Positions 1 to 8,156 of a stretch of DNA of 11,822 nucleotides are shown in pieces. The stretch lies in contig JAJZKY010000063.1 of the NCBI GenBank assembly GCA_021803885.1, positions 1 to 11,822 on the forward strand. The letters run 5' to 3'. A program made the position numbers and the translations under genes. Under the pieces are notes generated by a model. The model was not told where the DNA came from, searched no databases, and saw only the letters and a program-made list of their open reading frames with translations. The DNA is from Planctomycetota bacterium. GTDB taxonomy: Bacteria; Planctomycetota; Phycisphaerae; WQYP01; JAJZKY01. Every line of letters starts with the position of its first letter. Positions within the stretch are counted from its first letter, which is position 1.

Positions 1-532
1 CCGTCATCAACACCCAGGCATAAACGCTGTAGAAGAGCACTTGAAATAGACTGTTCAGCGCGACCAAGCCGGCAGCCGTATCTGCATCGCCAGCGGCCAG
101 ATCATTCCACACCAGAACCATGGCGATGCAACGCGCCAGGCCGATCAGGATCAGCCCGCGCATGTAGGCCGGTTCTTGGCGCAGAAAAATCAGCGCCAGC
201 GCAAACATGAGCAGCGGGCCGATTAGCCAATTTTGCAGCAGAGAGAGCGCCAGCACGCGCCGCTTGTCAAAGACACGATGCAGCGTCTCATACCGCACCT
301 TCGCCAACGGCGGATAGAGCATCAGAATCAGCCCAACGGCGATCGGCACGTTCGTTGTGCCGTGTTGAAATCTCCCCAGAAATTCTTCTGTGCCGGGAAC
401 CCATCGACCCAGTGCCAGCCCAGCAGCCATGGCTAGAAATATCCAGAGCGTTAAATAGCGATCGAGAAAAGAAAGGCCTGTGGTGCAGGAACAATCTGTT
501 GATGAAGTATTCGAATTCTCATAACGGTTCAT
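1..532 (-). CDS. ACR3-family arsenite efflux permease, N-terminal part (cut by window edge)
   Basis: Inner-membrane carrier that expels arsenite, the second gene of an arsR-led resistance operon. The reading frame starts at the ATG at 532-530 and stays open for 177 codons to the window edge, so the C-terminal half is missing. A short Cys-containing cytosolic N-terminus (about residues 1-25) precedes hydrophobic segments near 27-42, 62-75, 93-117 and 126-144. The motif [13 protein letters not shown] around Cys135 matches the conserved helix of ACR3 transporters that carries the essential cysteine, and [21 protein letters not shown] is also typical of the family. The start codon overlaps the arsR stop by ATGA (529-532), which implies translational coupling. 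The family call rests on recognised motifs; the unseen half could still carry a defect. The name arsB is also used for this family, but ACR3 is unrelated to ArsB proper, so no symbol is given. Confidence 0.9.
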   Translation of the reverse strand, partial: MNRYENSNTSSTDCSCTTGLSFLDRYLTLWIFLAMAAGLALGRWVPGTEEFLGRFQHGTTNVPIAVGLILMLYPPLAKVRYETLHRVFDKRRVLALSLLQNWLIGPLLMFALALIFLRQEPAYMRGLILIGLARCIAMVLVWNDLAAGDADTAAGLVALNSLFQVLFYSVYAWVLMT

Positions 533-942
533 CGAGCGGCTCGTTTCGTTGGGATCTGCGTGGGGCGCGGAGCATTCCGCACGGGCAGCAAAAATTTCGG
601 CGTACAGCAGGCTTGCTCCAGCCGCTTGCGTTCGGTCTGCATCTGCGCATCTTCGCTCAGCCAATCCAGCGTCGCGCTTAAAACACTTCCGGCTGCGGCA
701 GTGGCTGGGGGAAGAATGCGGTAGTGCATCCACTTGCCCTCACGGCGCGCGGCTACCAGCCCTGCGCGGCGCAGATAGGCCAGGTGCCGAGAGATTTTTG
801 GCTGGCTTTCGTTCAAGATGCTGGTGAAGTAGCAGACGCAGATTTCACGCTCTGCCATCAGATTCAGCAGACGCAGACGGGTTTTGTCTGCCAATGCTTG
901 AAAGACGCGGGGAATTTGCTGCGACGGTTTTGCAAGGCGCAT
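529..942 (-). CDS. arsR: ArsR/SmtB-family arsenic-responsive repressor
   Basis: Winged-helix dimeric repressor that leaves DNA when it binds As(III) or Sb(III). I take the ATG at 942-940, giving 137 residues; the frame is open further upstream, but that extension has no family resemblance. The protein begins with the usual [13 protein letters not shown] helix (about residues 16-28), followed by the metalloid motif EICVC with Cys35 and Cys37. The recognition helix is near 46-57 ([12 protein letters not shown]), and the wing [11 protein letters not shown] is near 66-76. A Cys-Cys pair lies near the C-terminus (LEQACC) and may add a ligand. The stop codon overlaps the ACR3 start by ATGA. A TATAAT box ends only seven bases before the ATG, so the message may be leaderless. 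ArsR probably represses its own operon; whether it also affects divergent nagA cannot be read from the sequence. Confidence 0.92.
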   Translation of the reverse strand: MRLAKPSQQIPRVFQALADKTRLRLLNLMAEREICVCYFTSILNESQPKISRHLAYLRRAGLVAARREGKWMHYRILPPATAAAGSVLSATLDWLSEDAQMQTERKRLEQACCTPKFLLPVRNAPRPTQIPTKRAAR

Positions 943-980
943 GGCTCCATTATATATGGATATGCAAATGTATGAGATGC
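943..980 (-). promoter_or_regulatory. Candidate arsR promoter with TATAAT box, possibly leaderless
   Basis: A perfect TATAAT reads on the minus strand at 954-949, directly upstream of the arsR ATG at 942. Transcription starting about seven bases after this box would begin at or next to the start codon. The hexamer 17 bases further upstream (977-972, TCTCAT) is a poor -35. The surrounding AT-rich stretch (949-970) with repeated ATAT/CATAT steps is a reasonable place for an ArsR operator, but no clean inverted repeat is visible. Confidence 0.4.
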
Positions 981-1007
981 GCAGGTTGCACAAAATACAA
1001 TCCTCGT

Positions 1008-1062
1008 TGCAGGTGTGGTTCGCCTGCAGAAACATTGTCTATACAGTAAGCCAACTTGCAGG
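1008..1062. promoter_or_regulatory. TGCAGG repeats upstream of nagA (possible operator)
   Basis: TGCAGG at 1008-1013 and its exact complement CCTGCA at 1023-1028 form an inverted repeat with a nine-base centre. A third copy in direct orientation lies at 1057-1062. All sit between the arsR start and the nagA start. A TATACA at 1040-1045 could serve as a -10 box. This would suit a dimeric regulator of nagA, but no regulator gene is next to it and chance cannot be excluded. Confidence 0.25.
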
Positions 1063-1074
1063 CACAATAGAATC

Positions 1075-1080
1075 AGGAAG
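1075..1080 (+). promoter_or_regulatory. Ribosome binding site that sets the nagA start
   Basis: AGGAAG lies six bases before the GTG at 1087-1089. No comparable site precedes the upstream in-frame start at 1015, and the protein resembles NagA only from the GTG onward. Confidence 0.65.
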
Positions 1081-1086
1081 CGAATC

Positions 1087-2244
1087 GTGCGAACACTTAT
1101 TCAGGCATCGAAGATTCTCGTCTCCGGCTCATGGGTCGAAGATCCGTCCGTGTTGGTTGAAGACGGGAACATTGTCGGGATCCACTCCGGAGACTTGGAC
1201 GTGGATCTCAAGGCGGCGCATCGCATCCAGTACCCGGATGCAACCCTGGTTCCTGCATTTTTTGATGTACACACCCATGGGGCACGCGGTCACGATGTGA
1301 TGGAAGGAACACAGGCAACCGTGGATGCCATCGGCTCTTTTTTGGCCAAGCACGGAGTCGGATCCTATTTTGCCACCACGGTTACAGCTCCGGAGGAAAA
1401 GATTTTGCGCGCTCTGGATGGCTTGGCCACACAGATTGAGCGCAAGCATCATCCGGGTGCCCGGCCCGTTGGCATTCATTTGGAAGGGCCATTTCTTTCC
1501 TGTGACAAGCGGGGCGTACATCCGGCGGAATACCTGCAGGCGCCCACCGTGGAGCGCTTCGAGCGCTACTGGCAGGCCGCACGCGGTCAGATTGCACTCA
1601 TGACGGTTGCTCCCGAAACTCCCGGCGCAGTGGAGATGATCGCCCACGCCACGCGCAAGGGCGTGCGTGTCAGTCTGGGCCACAGCAATGCACGTACTGC
1701 CGAGGCCAAGGCCGGCATTGCCGCCGGAGCCGTGAGCGCCACGCACGCCTTTAACGCCATGCGCACGCTGGACCACCGCGATCCAGGAATCTTGGGCGTG
1801 GTTCTGGATCGCAACGATTTATTCGCGGAGATCATCTGCGATAAAATTCACGTTGCTCCGGAAATGATCCGATTGTTCTGGAAGGCCAAAGGCGCTGCGC
1901 GCAGCATTTTGGTTACGGATGCCATGAGTGCAACCGGGATGCCCGATGGCAGCTATCAGCTCGGTCCGCTCACCGTGACCGTGTCCAACGGAACGTGTTT
2001 GTCAGAAGGTAGACTGGCTGGCAGTGTGCTCACACTGGACCGCGCACTGTGCAATTTTATGGAGTGTACAGGCTGCGATCTTCCATCCGCAGTGCGCTGT
2101 TTGACGGCAAATCCAGCGGTAATGACAGGACGAGAAAATTCAATCGGCGACTTGCGCGTGGGCATGCCTGCGGACATTACCGTACTAAATGCAGCGGGAG
2201 CCGTTCTGTCTGTGTTGTTGCAAGGGAAGCCCGTAGTCATGTGA
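1087..2244 (+). CDS. nagA: N-acetylglucosamine-6-phosphate deacetylase
   Basis: Cytosolic metal-dependent amidohydrolase that removes acetate from GlcNAc-6-phosphate to give glucosamine-6-phosphate, in amino-sugar catabolism and cell-wall recycling. I choose the GTG at 1087 because of the AGGAAG site before it; this gives 385 residues, normal for the family. Visible active-site elements in order: His62-Thr-His64 in FFDVHTHG, Glu133 in HLEGPF, His199 in LGHS, His220 in HAFNAM and Asp278 in VTDAM, followed by GSVLTLDRAL and TANPA. Retention of both histidines of the HxH motif resembles the Bacillus-type two-metal enzyme rather than E. coli NagA, where that site is altered. The gene stands alone on the plus strand, divergent from arsR and convergent with thrB; no nagB or transporter is adjacent, so it is probably its own transcript. 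Confidence 0.95.
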   Translation: MRTLIQASKILVSGSWVEDPSVLVEDGNIVGIHSGDLDVDLKAAHRIQYPDATLVPAFFDVHTHGARGHDVMEGTQATVDAIGSFLAKHGVGSYFATTVTAPEEKILRALDGLATQIERKHHPGARPVGIHLEGPFLSCDKRGVHPAEYLQAPTVERFERYWQAARGQIALMTVAPETPGAVEMIAHATRKGVRVSLGHSNARTAEAKAGIAAGAVSATHAFNAMRTLDHRDPGILGVVLDRNDLFAEIICDKIHVAPEMIRLFWKAKGAARSILVTDAMSATGMPDGSYQLGPLTVTVSNGTCLSEGRLAGSVLTLDRALCNFMECTGCDLPSAVRCLTANPAVMTGRENSIGDLRVGMPADITVLNAAGAVLSVLLQGKPVVM

Positions 2245-2270
2245 GCTTTGCGTGCAGCAAGCGCATGCAG

Positions 2271-2311
2271 GAAGAGAAAGCGCCCGGACCTCGGCAGAGA
2301 TCAACGGGCGC
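2271..2311 (-). terminator. Intrinsic terminator of the thrC-thrB operon
   Basis: Read on the minus strand, GCGCCCG (2311-2305) pairs with CGGGCGC (2286-2280). Inside it GATCTC (2302-2297) pairs with GAGGTC (2292-2287), including one G-U pair, around a TGCC loop, with a two-base TT bulge between the helices. The tract TTTCTCTTC follows (2279-2271). On the plus strand the inner helix contains a C-A mismatch and no T tract follows, so the terminator is oriented for the thr operon, about 100 bases after the thrB stop. Confidence 0.65.
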
Positions 2312-2322
2312 AGAAGCGAGCA

Positions 2323-2370
2323 GCCCTCCCCCAGAGCTACCCTCTATGGTTCACAGGGTACGGGGCGGGC
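2323..2370. other. Long GC-rich hairpin between nagA and thrB
   Basis: GCCCTCCCC (2323-2331) faces GGGGCGGGC (2362-2370) with a single mismatch. Nested inside, TACCCT (2338-2343) pairs perfectly with AGGGTA (2355-2360) around an 11-base loop. It lies 40 bases past the thrB stop and about 80 past the nagA stop. There is no T tract on either side. It may stabilise mRNA ends, slow polymerase, or act as a Rho-independent-like pause; its role is unknown. Confidence 0.45.
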
Positions 2371-2410
2371 CGCAATTTGTAAATCAAGAAATCAGCGCAA
2401 TCTGTCGCTT

Positions 2411-3328
2411 TTAGGCCATAATTCCGCAGGCTTTTTCAAATTCACACTCCAGAATTTCCACCGTATCCACAGCTTCCACATGCCGGTGGATGAGTGCGTG
2501 CAGCCGATTGCGATCCGCCTCGCGTTCCACGATCATCAGCACGGCAGGCCCGGCACCGCTCAGCGCCACGCCCAGTACACCATTGTCTCCGGCCAGCGGT
2601 TCCAGCAGCGGCAGCAGCGGGCACATGGCCGCGCGATAGGGCTGGTGGAGCCGATCCTGCATGGCCACGCGCAACAGCTCGCCGCGCTCCTGCGCAAAAG
2701 CAGCCACCAGCAGCGCCACATGTTGCAGATTCATGCGCGCGTCACTCCGCGAATACATCTGCGGCAATGCCTGACGCGAAACGGAAGTCGCCAGCGGTTG
2801 CGACGGCAGCACCAGTAGCACCGCCCATGTGGATGGAATGGAAAACTGCGCCACTTGGACTTGCATGGCTGCTTCTTCGCTCTGCATCGACGCCACCGTC
2901 ATGCCACCCAGCCAGCAGGCTGCGGCATTGTCCGGGTGGCCTTCCAGCACGCAGGCAACGTCTAAAATTCGTCTGCGATCCCAACCCAGCCCGCCAAAGT
3001 GCGCGGCCAGCGCAATGCCAGCCAGGCGCGCCACGGCAGAGGAGCCGCAGCCCATGCCGAAGGGAATTTCATTGTGCATCGTCAGATGCAGCGGCTGCAC
3101 CGTGCGCCCCTGCTGCTGCAAAACCTGCTGGTAGGTATCCAGCAACAGATTGTTTTCCGTTTGGCTGCACGCCTCAGCATTACGGCCCGTCGCGTCAATG
3201 GAAAATCGCTCTGCCCGCTCCGCCGTCAAATCCAAAAATAGATTCAGCGCAATCGCTGCCGTATCAAACGCCGAGCCAAGATTGGCCGAGGTCGCAGGCA
3301 GGCGCAGGTGGAACTTCTCCGCACTCAT
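2411..3328 (-). CDS. thrB: Homoserine kinase (GHMP family)
   Basis: Cytosolic GHMP-superfamily kinase that phosphorylates L-homoserine with ATP to O-phosphohomoserine, the substrate of the threonine synthase encoded just upstream. The start is the ATG at 3328-3326, which overlaps the thrC stop as ATGA; the open frame extends to 3718, but that part is only the antiparallel shadow of thrC. The product has 305 residues, normal for ThrB. Motifs: PATSANLGSAFD near residues 11-22 (motif 1, with SAFD where PGFD is usual), IPFGMGCGSSAVARLAG (the phosphate-binding motif 2), GHPDNAAA, and ALSGAGPAVLMI near the C-terminus (motif 3). The order thrC-thrB differs from the enteric thrABC order, and no homoserine dehydrogenase is present in the window. 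Confidence 0.93.
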   Translation of the reverse strand: MSAEKFHLRLPATSANLGSAFDTAAIALNLFLDLTAERAERFSIDATGRNAEACSQTENNLLLDTYQQVLQQQGRTVQPLHLTMHNEIPFGMGCGSSAVARLAGIALAAHFGGLGWDRRRILDVACVLEGHPDNAAACWLGGMTVASMQSEEAAMQVQVAQFSIPSTWAVLLVLPSQPLATSVSRQALPQMYSRSDARMNLQHVALLVAAFAQERGELLRVAMQDRLHQPYRAAMCPLLPLLEPLAGDNGVLGVALSGAGPAVLMIVEREADRNRLHALIHRHVEAVDTVEILECEFEKACGIMA

Positions 3329-4707
3329 GCGCGCACCGCCCCATCCAATTGCCGCAGCACTGCCTCGACCGTTGGCTCCAAACGTATCGGAGCCTTGGCT
3401 AGAGCCTGCAACTCCGCGCGTTCGCTTGGATGCATCGCAGCATTTTCTTTCTCGGTCAGCAGCGTGCCACGGTGAAAGTCGATCGTGTACTCGGGATCTT
3501 TCAGCGTGTGGCCGGTCAAAACCATCACCACGGTTTCCTGCGGATGCACCTTGCCTGCGGCGCAAAGCTTTTTCAGCCCGGCAAAGGTCACCGCGCTGGC
3601 TGGCTCGCAGCCAATGCCTTCTGCGCCAATCTCGGCCTTTGCCAGTGCAATTTCCTGTTCCGTTGCCTGCTCGCAAAAGCCGCCCGTCTTCTGAATCGCG
3701 CGCACCGTCTTGCGCCATGAGGCCGGGTTGCCGATGCGAATAGCCGTGGCGCGCGTCTGCGCCTGCACCGGCTCCAGCCGCTCGCCTTTGTGCTGGCGCA
3801 GGCTGGTGTACAGCGGGTTGGCCCCGTCGGCCTGAATCACGCTGATGCGCGGCAGCCGATCCGTCAGCCCCAGCGCTTTCATTTCAAAAAAACCTTTGTA
3901 CAGCGCGGCGCCATTGGCCAGGTTGCCGCCCGGCACAACAATATGGTCCGGCACCTGCCAGCCCATCTGCTCGGCGATCTCAATGGCGGGCGTCTTCTGT
4001 CCCTCCAGTCGGTACGGGTTCACGGAGTTCAACAGATACACCGGCGCTTGCTCCACGATCTGCGCAAGCACGCGCACGCAGCCATCAAAATCTGTCTGCA
4101 ACTGGCAGGTCACCGCGCCATAATCAACCGACTGCGCCAGCTTGCCCCAGGCCACTTTGCCGTCGGGGATCAGCACCAGCGCCCGCATGCCCGCACGCGC
4201 CGCATAGGCGGCCATCGCCGCCGAAGTGTTGCCCGTCGAGGCGCAGGCGACCCAGGGGAAATTCTTTTCGCGCGCCACCGACAGCGCCGCCGTCATGCCT
4301 GTGTCTTTGAAGGATCCGGTTGGATTCATGCCCTGATGCTTGGCAAAAAGATGCTCCACGCCCAGCCGGCGTGCGCATTGCGGCATCGCATACAGCGGCG
4401 TGTTGCCTTCGCGGAGCGTTACCGCATGCTCGGGCGCATCCAAAAACGGCAGCAGTTCGCGGAACCGCCAGACGCCGCTCTGGTCCAGCATCGCCGTGGA
4501 GAGCCTGCGCTCAGCCCAAAGCGCGCGCAGCCCAGCGGCATTGGGCCGCTGGGAGCCGTCGCCGTTGCCTTCCAGCGCCCAGCCCGGATAAATCACTTCA
4601 AATAACTCGCCACATTGCAGGCAGCGGAACCCGGCGGACATTCCCTCGCCGCTGGTGACCGCGCCGCAGCCAATGCAGCGCAACTGGTGCAATCTCGTGG
4701 TTGTCAT
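3325..4707 (-). CDS. thrC: Threonine synthase with N-terminal zinc ribbon
   Basis: PLP enzyme that converts O-phosphohomoserine to L-threonine and phosphate. The 460-residue product begins with a small zinc ribbon, CIGC at Cys11/Cys14 and CLQC at Cys29/Cys32, as found in several bacterial and archaeal threonine synthases. Next come REGNTPLY (about 99-106), the PLP lysine Lys134 in NPTGSFKDTG, the ASTGNTSAA loop (157-164), the phosphate loop GGNLANG (260-266) and the LTGHTLKDP segment near 397-405. The start ATG at 4707-4705 has only a weak AGG-like site before it. It is the first gene of a tight two-gene operon with thrB (ATGA overlap at 3325-3328). No leader peptide, attenuator or known riboswitch is visible upstream, where a degraded insertion region begins within a few hundred bases. 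Confidence 0.94.
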   Translation of the reverse strand: MTTTRLHQLRCIGCGAVTSGEGMSAGFRCLQCGELFEVIYPGWALEGNGDGSQRPNAAGLRALWAERRLSTAMLDQSGVWRFRELLPFLDAPEHAVTLREGNTPLYAMPQCARRLGVEHLFAKHQGMNPTGSFKDTGMTAALSVAREKNFPWVACASTGNTSAAMAAYAARAGMRALVLIPDGKVAWGKLAQSVDYGAVTCQLQTDFDGCVRVLAQIVEQAPVYLLNSVNPYRLEGQKTPAIEIAEQMGWQVPDHIVVPGGNLANGAALYKGFFEMKALGLTDRLPRISVIQADGANPLYTSLRQHKGERLEPVQAQTRATAIRIGNPASWRKTVRAIQKTGGFCEQATEQEIALAKAEIGAEGIGCEPASAVTFAGLKKLCAAGKVHPQETVVMVLTGHTLKDPEYTIDFHRGTLLTEKENAAMHPSERAELQALAKAPIRLEPTVEAVLRQLDGAVRA

Positions 4708-4840
4708 GCCTAGCTTCTAGCCTATCAGGTGCGCCGCACCCGCCGCTCTGCCCGCGGATGGAACTTGGAGTTGGATAGATACGAAGTCCGAGGGATCGTC
4801 TGACCGAGAGGTGCGGGTGCCTGTAGATGGTCAAGAGGTT

Positions 4841-4931
4841 GTGCCCCATGTCTCGCTTTTGAGACACGGGATATAGAAACTCTGCGGGTGCTCCATTCTT
4901 CGCGTAGCGAAGGGTGGGAAGCGGTGCCCCA
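4841..4931. repeat. Two-hairpin intergenic repeat-like element
   Basis: GTGCCCCA occurs at 4841-4848 and again at 4924-4931, with the variant GTGCTCCA at 4888-4895. Between them are two hairpins. In 4845-4870, CCCATGTCTC pairs with GAGACACGGG around a GCTTTT loop; the minus-strand RNA pairs fully with one G-U. In 4893-4917, CCATTCTTCGC pairs with GCGAAGGGTGG around GTA, fully paired on the plus strand with two G-U pairs. From memory, similar GTGCCCCA-hairpin blocks recur between genes in Acidobacteriaceae genomes. Only one block is visible here, so repetitiveness is inferred. Confidence 0.45.
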
Positions 4932-4997
4932 GGCCGAAGCCGGGTTCTTTTACTTGCGCGATTTCCTGCTGCGGTGTCTTCTCGCGGTCGTTCGTGA

Positions 4998-5293
4998 AAA
5001 TCTGCGCGTCCCACTGATAGCCGTACGATCCAATCCACGCCGGAGTCAGGCGCGCGGGCTGGATACGATGGGGCCAGGCGGCGCAAGGGGGTAAAGGTGC
5101 ATGCGGGGTGGACACGCTGGGACACCTGCTGGCGCTGCATGTAACTGCGGCCAGCGAGCAGGATCGCGCACAGGTCGAGCAACTTGCAGAGCAGGTACAG
5201 CAGATCACCGGAGACCAAGAGGAGTTGGCCTATGTCGATCAGGGATACACGGGAGAAGCCGCGCAGAATGCGCTGCGAGGCATGGGATTCAAT
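4998..5293 (+). pseudogene. IS5-type DDE transposase remnant, truncated and frameshifted
   Basis: The first part, in the frame ending at about 5107, encodes [19 protein letters not shown] and then [10 protein letters not shown]; this is the segment around the first catalytic Asp in IS5-type transposases. After GCG at 5103-5105 a base is missing, and the reading continues in the +2 frame from GTG at 5108. There it gives [12 protein letters not shown] and later [14 protein letters not shown], the segment with the second Asp. The N-terminus is cut: an in-frame TGA lies at 4995-4997 and no family sequence precedes it. The C-terminus, including the region with the final Glu, is lost after about 5293. 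No terminal inverted repeats or target duplications were found, so it cannot be mobile. Subgroup assignment is uncertain. Confidence 0.8.
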
Positions 5294-5345
5294 TGCATGT
5301 GGTCCAACATACCTCTTGTCCAGCTTCTCTCTCTGATTCACTGGT

Positions 5346-8156
5346 TCAGAATTCGTCGGGCATGCCAGCACCGTGGACTCCAGTCTTTATCCTATCTGCA
5401 CATGCAAGGGTAATAGCCTCTTCAATTTGTGTGCGGAGGATTGGCTTCGAGACATACCCATCCATGCCACACTCCAGGCACTTCTCACGATCGCCATTCA
5501 TCGCATGCGCAGTCATCGCGATGATGGGGATGTGACGGCGAGTCTGCTTTTCTCTGTCGCGGATTTCTTTGGTTGCCGCAATCCCATCCAAGAGTGGCAT
5601 TTGGATGTCCATAAATACCAGGTCATAGGTTCCGGTTTCCAACATCGACAATGCTTCAATGCCATCATTGGCAATGGTCACGCTGTGGCCCATCTTCTCC
5701 AGTGTGCGCGCCGCGAGTTTCTGGTTGATGCGATTGTCTTCAGCTAGAAGAATGCGAAGACCTTCTTCGTTATACTTGTGGTTTTGTATTAGAGGAGCGC
5801 TCTCCAGGGAAGGGTTTTTCTGATTCAGTACGGTAGAGATAGAAAAGAGTAGATCGGATCTGCGTATTGGCTTAAGCAGGTAGGATGCGATGCCAAGCTG
5901 CTTGCAGCGCTCTGCACCCGCACCATACCCCCCAGAGGTCAGCATCATAATTACAGGAGCTGTCAGTTCCGCATCCTGATGTATGCGCTCAACCAGCATA
6001 AAGCCATCCATGTGCGGCATGTGCATGTCTGTCATGATGAGGTGGAATGGATCCCCAATCGTATGAGCTTCACGCAGCTTAGATAATGCAAGATCGCCAC
6101 TTTCAACAGCACAGGGCTTTGCCTGAACCTGACGCAGCATCTCGGATAAGATTCTGCGATTGGTCTGATTGTCGTCGACAATCAGTACTTTCAAATCTTT
6201 AAAGCTTGTTGGCGACATAGCGTGCTGTGCAGCGGTAGACTGAGTGGTCAAGAATGTAGCCGTGAAGTGAAATTGTGTTCCTATCCCCAACTGGCTCTCC
6301 AGCCATATTTTTCCGTCCATCATGGATACGAGCCGCGATGAAATCGTCAGCCCAAGCCCTGTGCCACCATACTCGCGTGTTGTCGATGAATCGGCCTGCG
6401 CAAAGGGATTGAAGATGACGGCCTGCTTTTCAGGGGAAATCCCAATTCCTGTGTCGGAGACAGTAAAGTGGAGAACGCAGTTGTCATTGCGCACCTCCTC
6501 GTTTTCAACGCGGAGTGATACTTCTCCAGTGTGCGTGAATTTGATAGCGTTGCCTACAAGATTGACAATGATTTGCCGAAGACGACCAGAGTCTCCTCGC
6601 ACTGTTTCCGGTACGTTTTCCGCAATATCGCAGAGCAACTCCAGCCCTTTTTCGTCCGCACGTAATGCGAGAGTTTTCATGGTATCTTCCAAGCACTCTC
6701 GTATTTTAAAGTCGACAGCTTCCATTTCCATTTTCCCGGCTTCAATTTTGGAGAAATCGAGAACATCGTTAATGACTCCAAGAAGTAAGTTGGCGGAAAG
6801 TTTCACTGTCTCCATGTAGTCCCGTTGCTCTGCAGACAAGATCGTATCCAGGGCAAGTTCCGTCATGCCGACAACACCATTCAACGGTGTGCGAATTTCG
6901 TGGCTCATGTTTGCCAGAAACTCGCTCTTTGTTCTATTGGCAACTTCAGCTACCTCCTTTGCGTTGCGGAGAGCATCCTCGTTGCGCCGCTGTTCCGTTA
7001 TATCTCGGAAGGTCCAAATTCTTCCGTAGTACTCACCATTCTTCCCAAGAACGGGAGCCGAATATCGATCGAGAACCGTACCGTCCTTCATGTATATTTC
7101 ATTTGTTTGAATTTCATCGGGGTGATTATTCAGGTACGCTACGCATTCAAGGAATGCAGTGGGATTGGTGGTGAGGTTAGCGAAATAGTTCAGTCCAGGA
7201 TCGTAAAAATCGCCCTTTGTTTTATTGTATGGAACCTTCCATATGCGGCAGAAAGGCTCATTCTGGAAGATGATTTCATTCTGGCCATTACGCACAAGAA
7301 CGCCTTCGATGGTCGCGTTACCTTGTGCTTCTAGAAAAGCAGCTTGCCATCGCAACTCCGTCTCGATTCGTTGACGCTCCACAATCTCAGATTGCAGCTG
7401 AGCTGTTCGCTGTTGAACACGCTCTTCCAATCCATTATTTATTTCTTGCAGGAGCAGATCGCGCTGCTGAATACGCTCCAGCATTTGATTAAACGATGTT
7501 ACAAGTGTTCCAACTTCGTCCTGGCTCAGCTCCGGGGCACGCAGCGAATAGTCTTCGCGCAGCGAGACCTGTTCTGCCAGTGAAGCAAGCTGAACCAGCG
7601 GAGCGCTGACAAGACGCACGAGTTCTACGGTTGCAAGATAGGTGATGATGATGGACAGAATCAAAACTAGAATTGCGATCTTTGCGTACTGCCGCAGCTT
7701 TAGACGAAATCCACCAAGATCGGAAACGATACCGATAGTTCCCGTTTTTTCTCTGTTGAGTGAAACGCTGTGAAACAGCGTAAGGGTATTCTTGCTGAAG
7801 TGGGCACCATCTGAACCCAGAGCGGGCATTTTTAAGGAGGGGTCGACATCAGCTCTGCGGTATACCGCAAAGATGTTGCCCTGCTCATCGTAAAGGCAGG
7901 CCACAACTACATCATGTTCGGCTTTGAGTGCTCCCAGCATTTGCTCGGCTGTTTTCTGATCTTCAAAAGCCAGGGAAGCCGCTGTATTTGCACCCAGTGT
8001 ATCCGCTAGTGTGGAAAGTTCACTGGCCGCAGTGGCGCGAAAATCAGCGCGTTCATAAATGGTGAAGCCTGCACAAGCCAGAGCGAGCGCCATCACTGTT
8101 GAGGAAAGAAGCAGCAACGCGAGCTTGCGGCGAATTGGAAGATTTTTAGTGGTCAT
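5346..8156 (-). CDS. CHASE8-like/HAMP/PAS hybrid histidine kinase with two receiver domains
   Basis: A 936-residue inner-membrane sensor kinase. Order: membrane helix about 11-33; periplasmic domain about 35-155 resembling CHASE8 ([23 protein letters not shown], then a [13 protein letters not shown] strand); membrane helix about 158-178; HAMP about 178-232; coiled coil about 225-270; PAS about 270-390; HisKA with His419 in [12 protein letters not shown]; HATPase with Asn536 (N box), Asp568 in DTGIGI and GGTGLGL at 597-603. Receiver 1 (about 655-775) has Asp710 and Lys762, and receiver 2 (about 799-915) has Asp850 and Lys904. All catalytic residues appear intact. No Hpt or output domain is fused, so onward transfer needs a partner outside the window. 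The ATG overlaps the stop of the YfiR-like gene (ATGA, 8153-8156), tying it to that periplasmic protein. CHASE8 is a family judgement by eye. Confidence 0.93.
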   Translation of the reverse strand: MTTKNLPIRRKLALLLLSSTVMALALACAGFTIYERADFRATAASELSTLADTLGANTAASLAFEDQKTAEQMLGALKAEHDVVVACLYDEQGNIFAVYRRADVDPSLKMPALGSDGAHFSKNTLTLFHSVSLNREKTGTIGIVSDLGGFRLKLRQYAKIAILVLILSIIITYLATVELVRLVSAPLVQLASLAEQVSLREDYSLRAPELSQDEVGTLVTSFNQMLERIQQRDLLLQEINNGLEERVQQRTAQLQSEIVERQRIETELRWQAAFLEAQGNATIEGVLVRNGQNEIIFQNEPFCRIWKVPYNKTKGDFYDPGLNYFANLTTNPTAFLECVAYLNNHPDEIQTNEIYMKDGTVLDRYSAPVLGKNGEYYGRIWTFRDITEQRRNEDALRNAKEVAEVANRTKSEFLANMSHEIRTPLNGVVGMTELALDTILSAEQRDYMETVKLSANLLLGVINDVLDFSKIEAGKMEMEAVDFKIRECLEDTMKTLALRADEKGLELLCDIAENVPETVRGDSGRLRQIIVNLVGNAIKFTHTGEVSLRVENEEVRNDNCVLHFTVSDTGIGISPEKQAVIFNPFAQADSSTTREYGGTGLGLTISSRLVSMMDGKIWLESQLGIGTQFHFTATFLTTQSTAAQHAMSPTSFKDLKVLIVDDNQTNRRILSEMLRQVQAKPCAVESGDLALSKLREAHTIGDPFHLIMTDMHMPHMDGFMLVERIHQDAELTAPVIMMLTSGGYGAGAERCKQLGIASYLLKPIRRSDLLFSISTVLNQKNPSLESAPLIQNHKYNEEGLRILLAEDNRINQKLAARTLEKMGHSVTIANDGIEALSMLETGTYDLVFMDIQMPLLDGIAATKEIRDREKQTRRHIPIIAMTAHAMNGDREKCLECGMDGYVSKPILRTQIEEAITLACADRIKTGVHGAGMPDEF

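Larger units (their letters stand above)
4708..5345. other. Scar region between thrC and the histidine kinase
   Basis: About 640 bases with no intact gene. From left to right: the thrC leader, including a small GGTGC/GCACC hairpin at 4728-4740; a stretch with nothing recognisable to about 4837; a two-hairpin repeat-like block at about 4841-4931; nothing recognisable to 4997; then a transposase remnant at 4998-5293; and about 50 bases without signal before the kinase stop codon. It reads as the remains of past insertions. Confidence 0.6.

Noticed and set aside
1129..1776. Minus-strand open frame of 215 codons inside nagA
   Set aside because: Antisense shadow of nagA; the plus strand carries all active-site residues.
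2494..3402. Plus-strand open frame of 302 codons
   Set aside because: Antisense shadow of thrB and the end of thrC; composition is Arg/Ala/Pro-rich low-information and no domain is visible.
3329..3718. N-terminal extension of thrB to 3718
   Set aside because: This part overlaps thrC in another frame and lacks family similarity; ThrB begins at the ATGA overlap with normal length.
3790..4605. Plus-strand open frame of 271 codons
   Set aside because: Lies wholly antisense within thrC, which has all of its catalytic motifs.
4708..4800. Threonine leader peptide or attenuator before thrC
   Set aside because: No short frame rich in Thr/Ile codons and no terminator-antiterminator pair was found.
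4598..5371. Minus-strand open frame of 257 codons across the thrC leader, repeat block and transposase remnant
   Set aside because: It overlaps the zinc-ribbon start of thrC in another frame, runs antisense to the transposase remnant and through the hairpin block, and has no recognisable domain.
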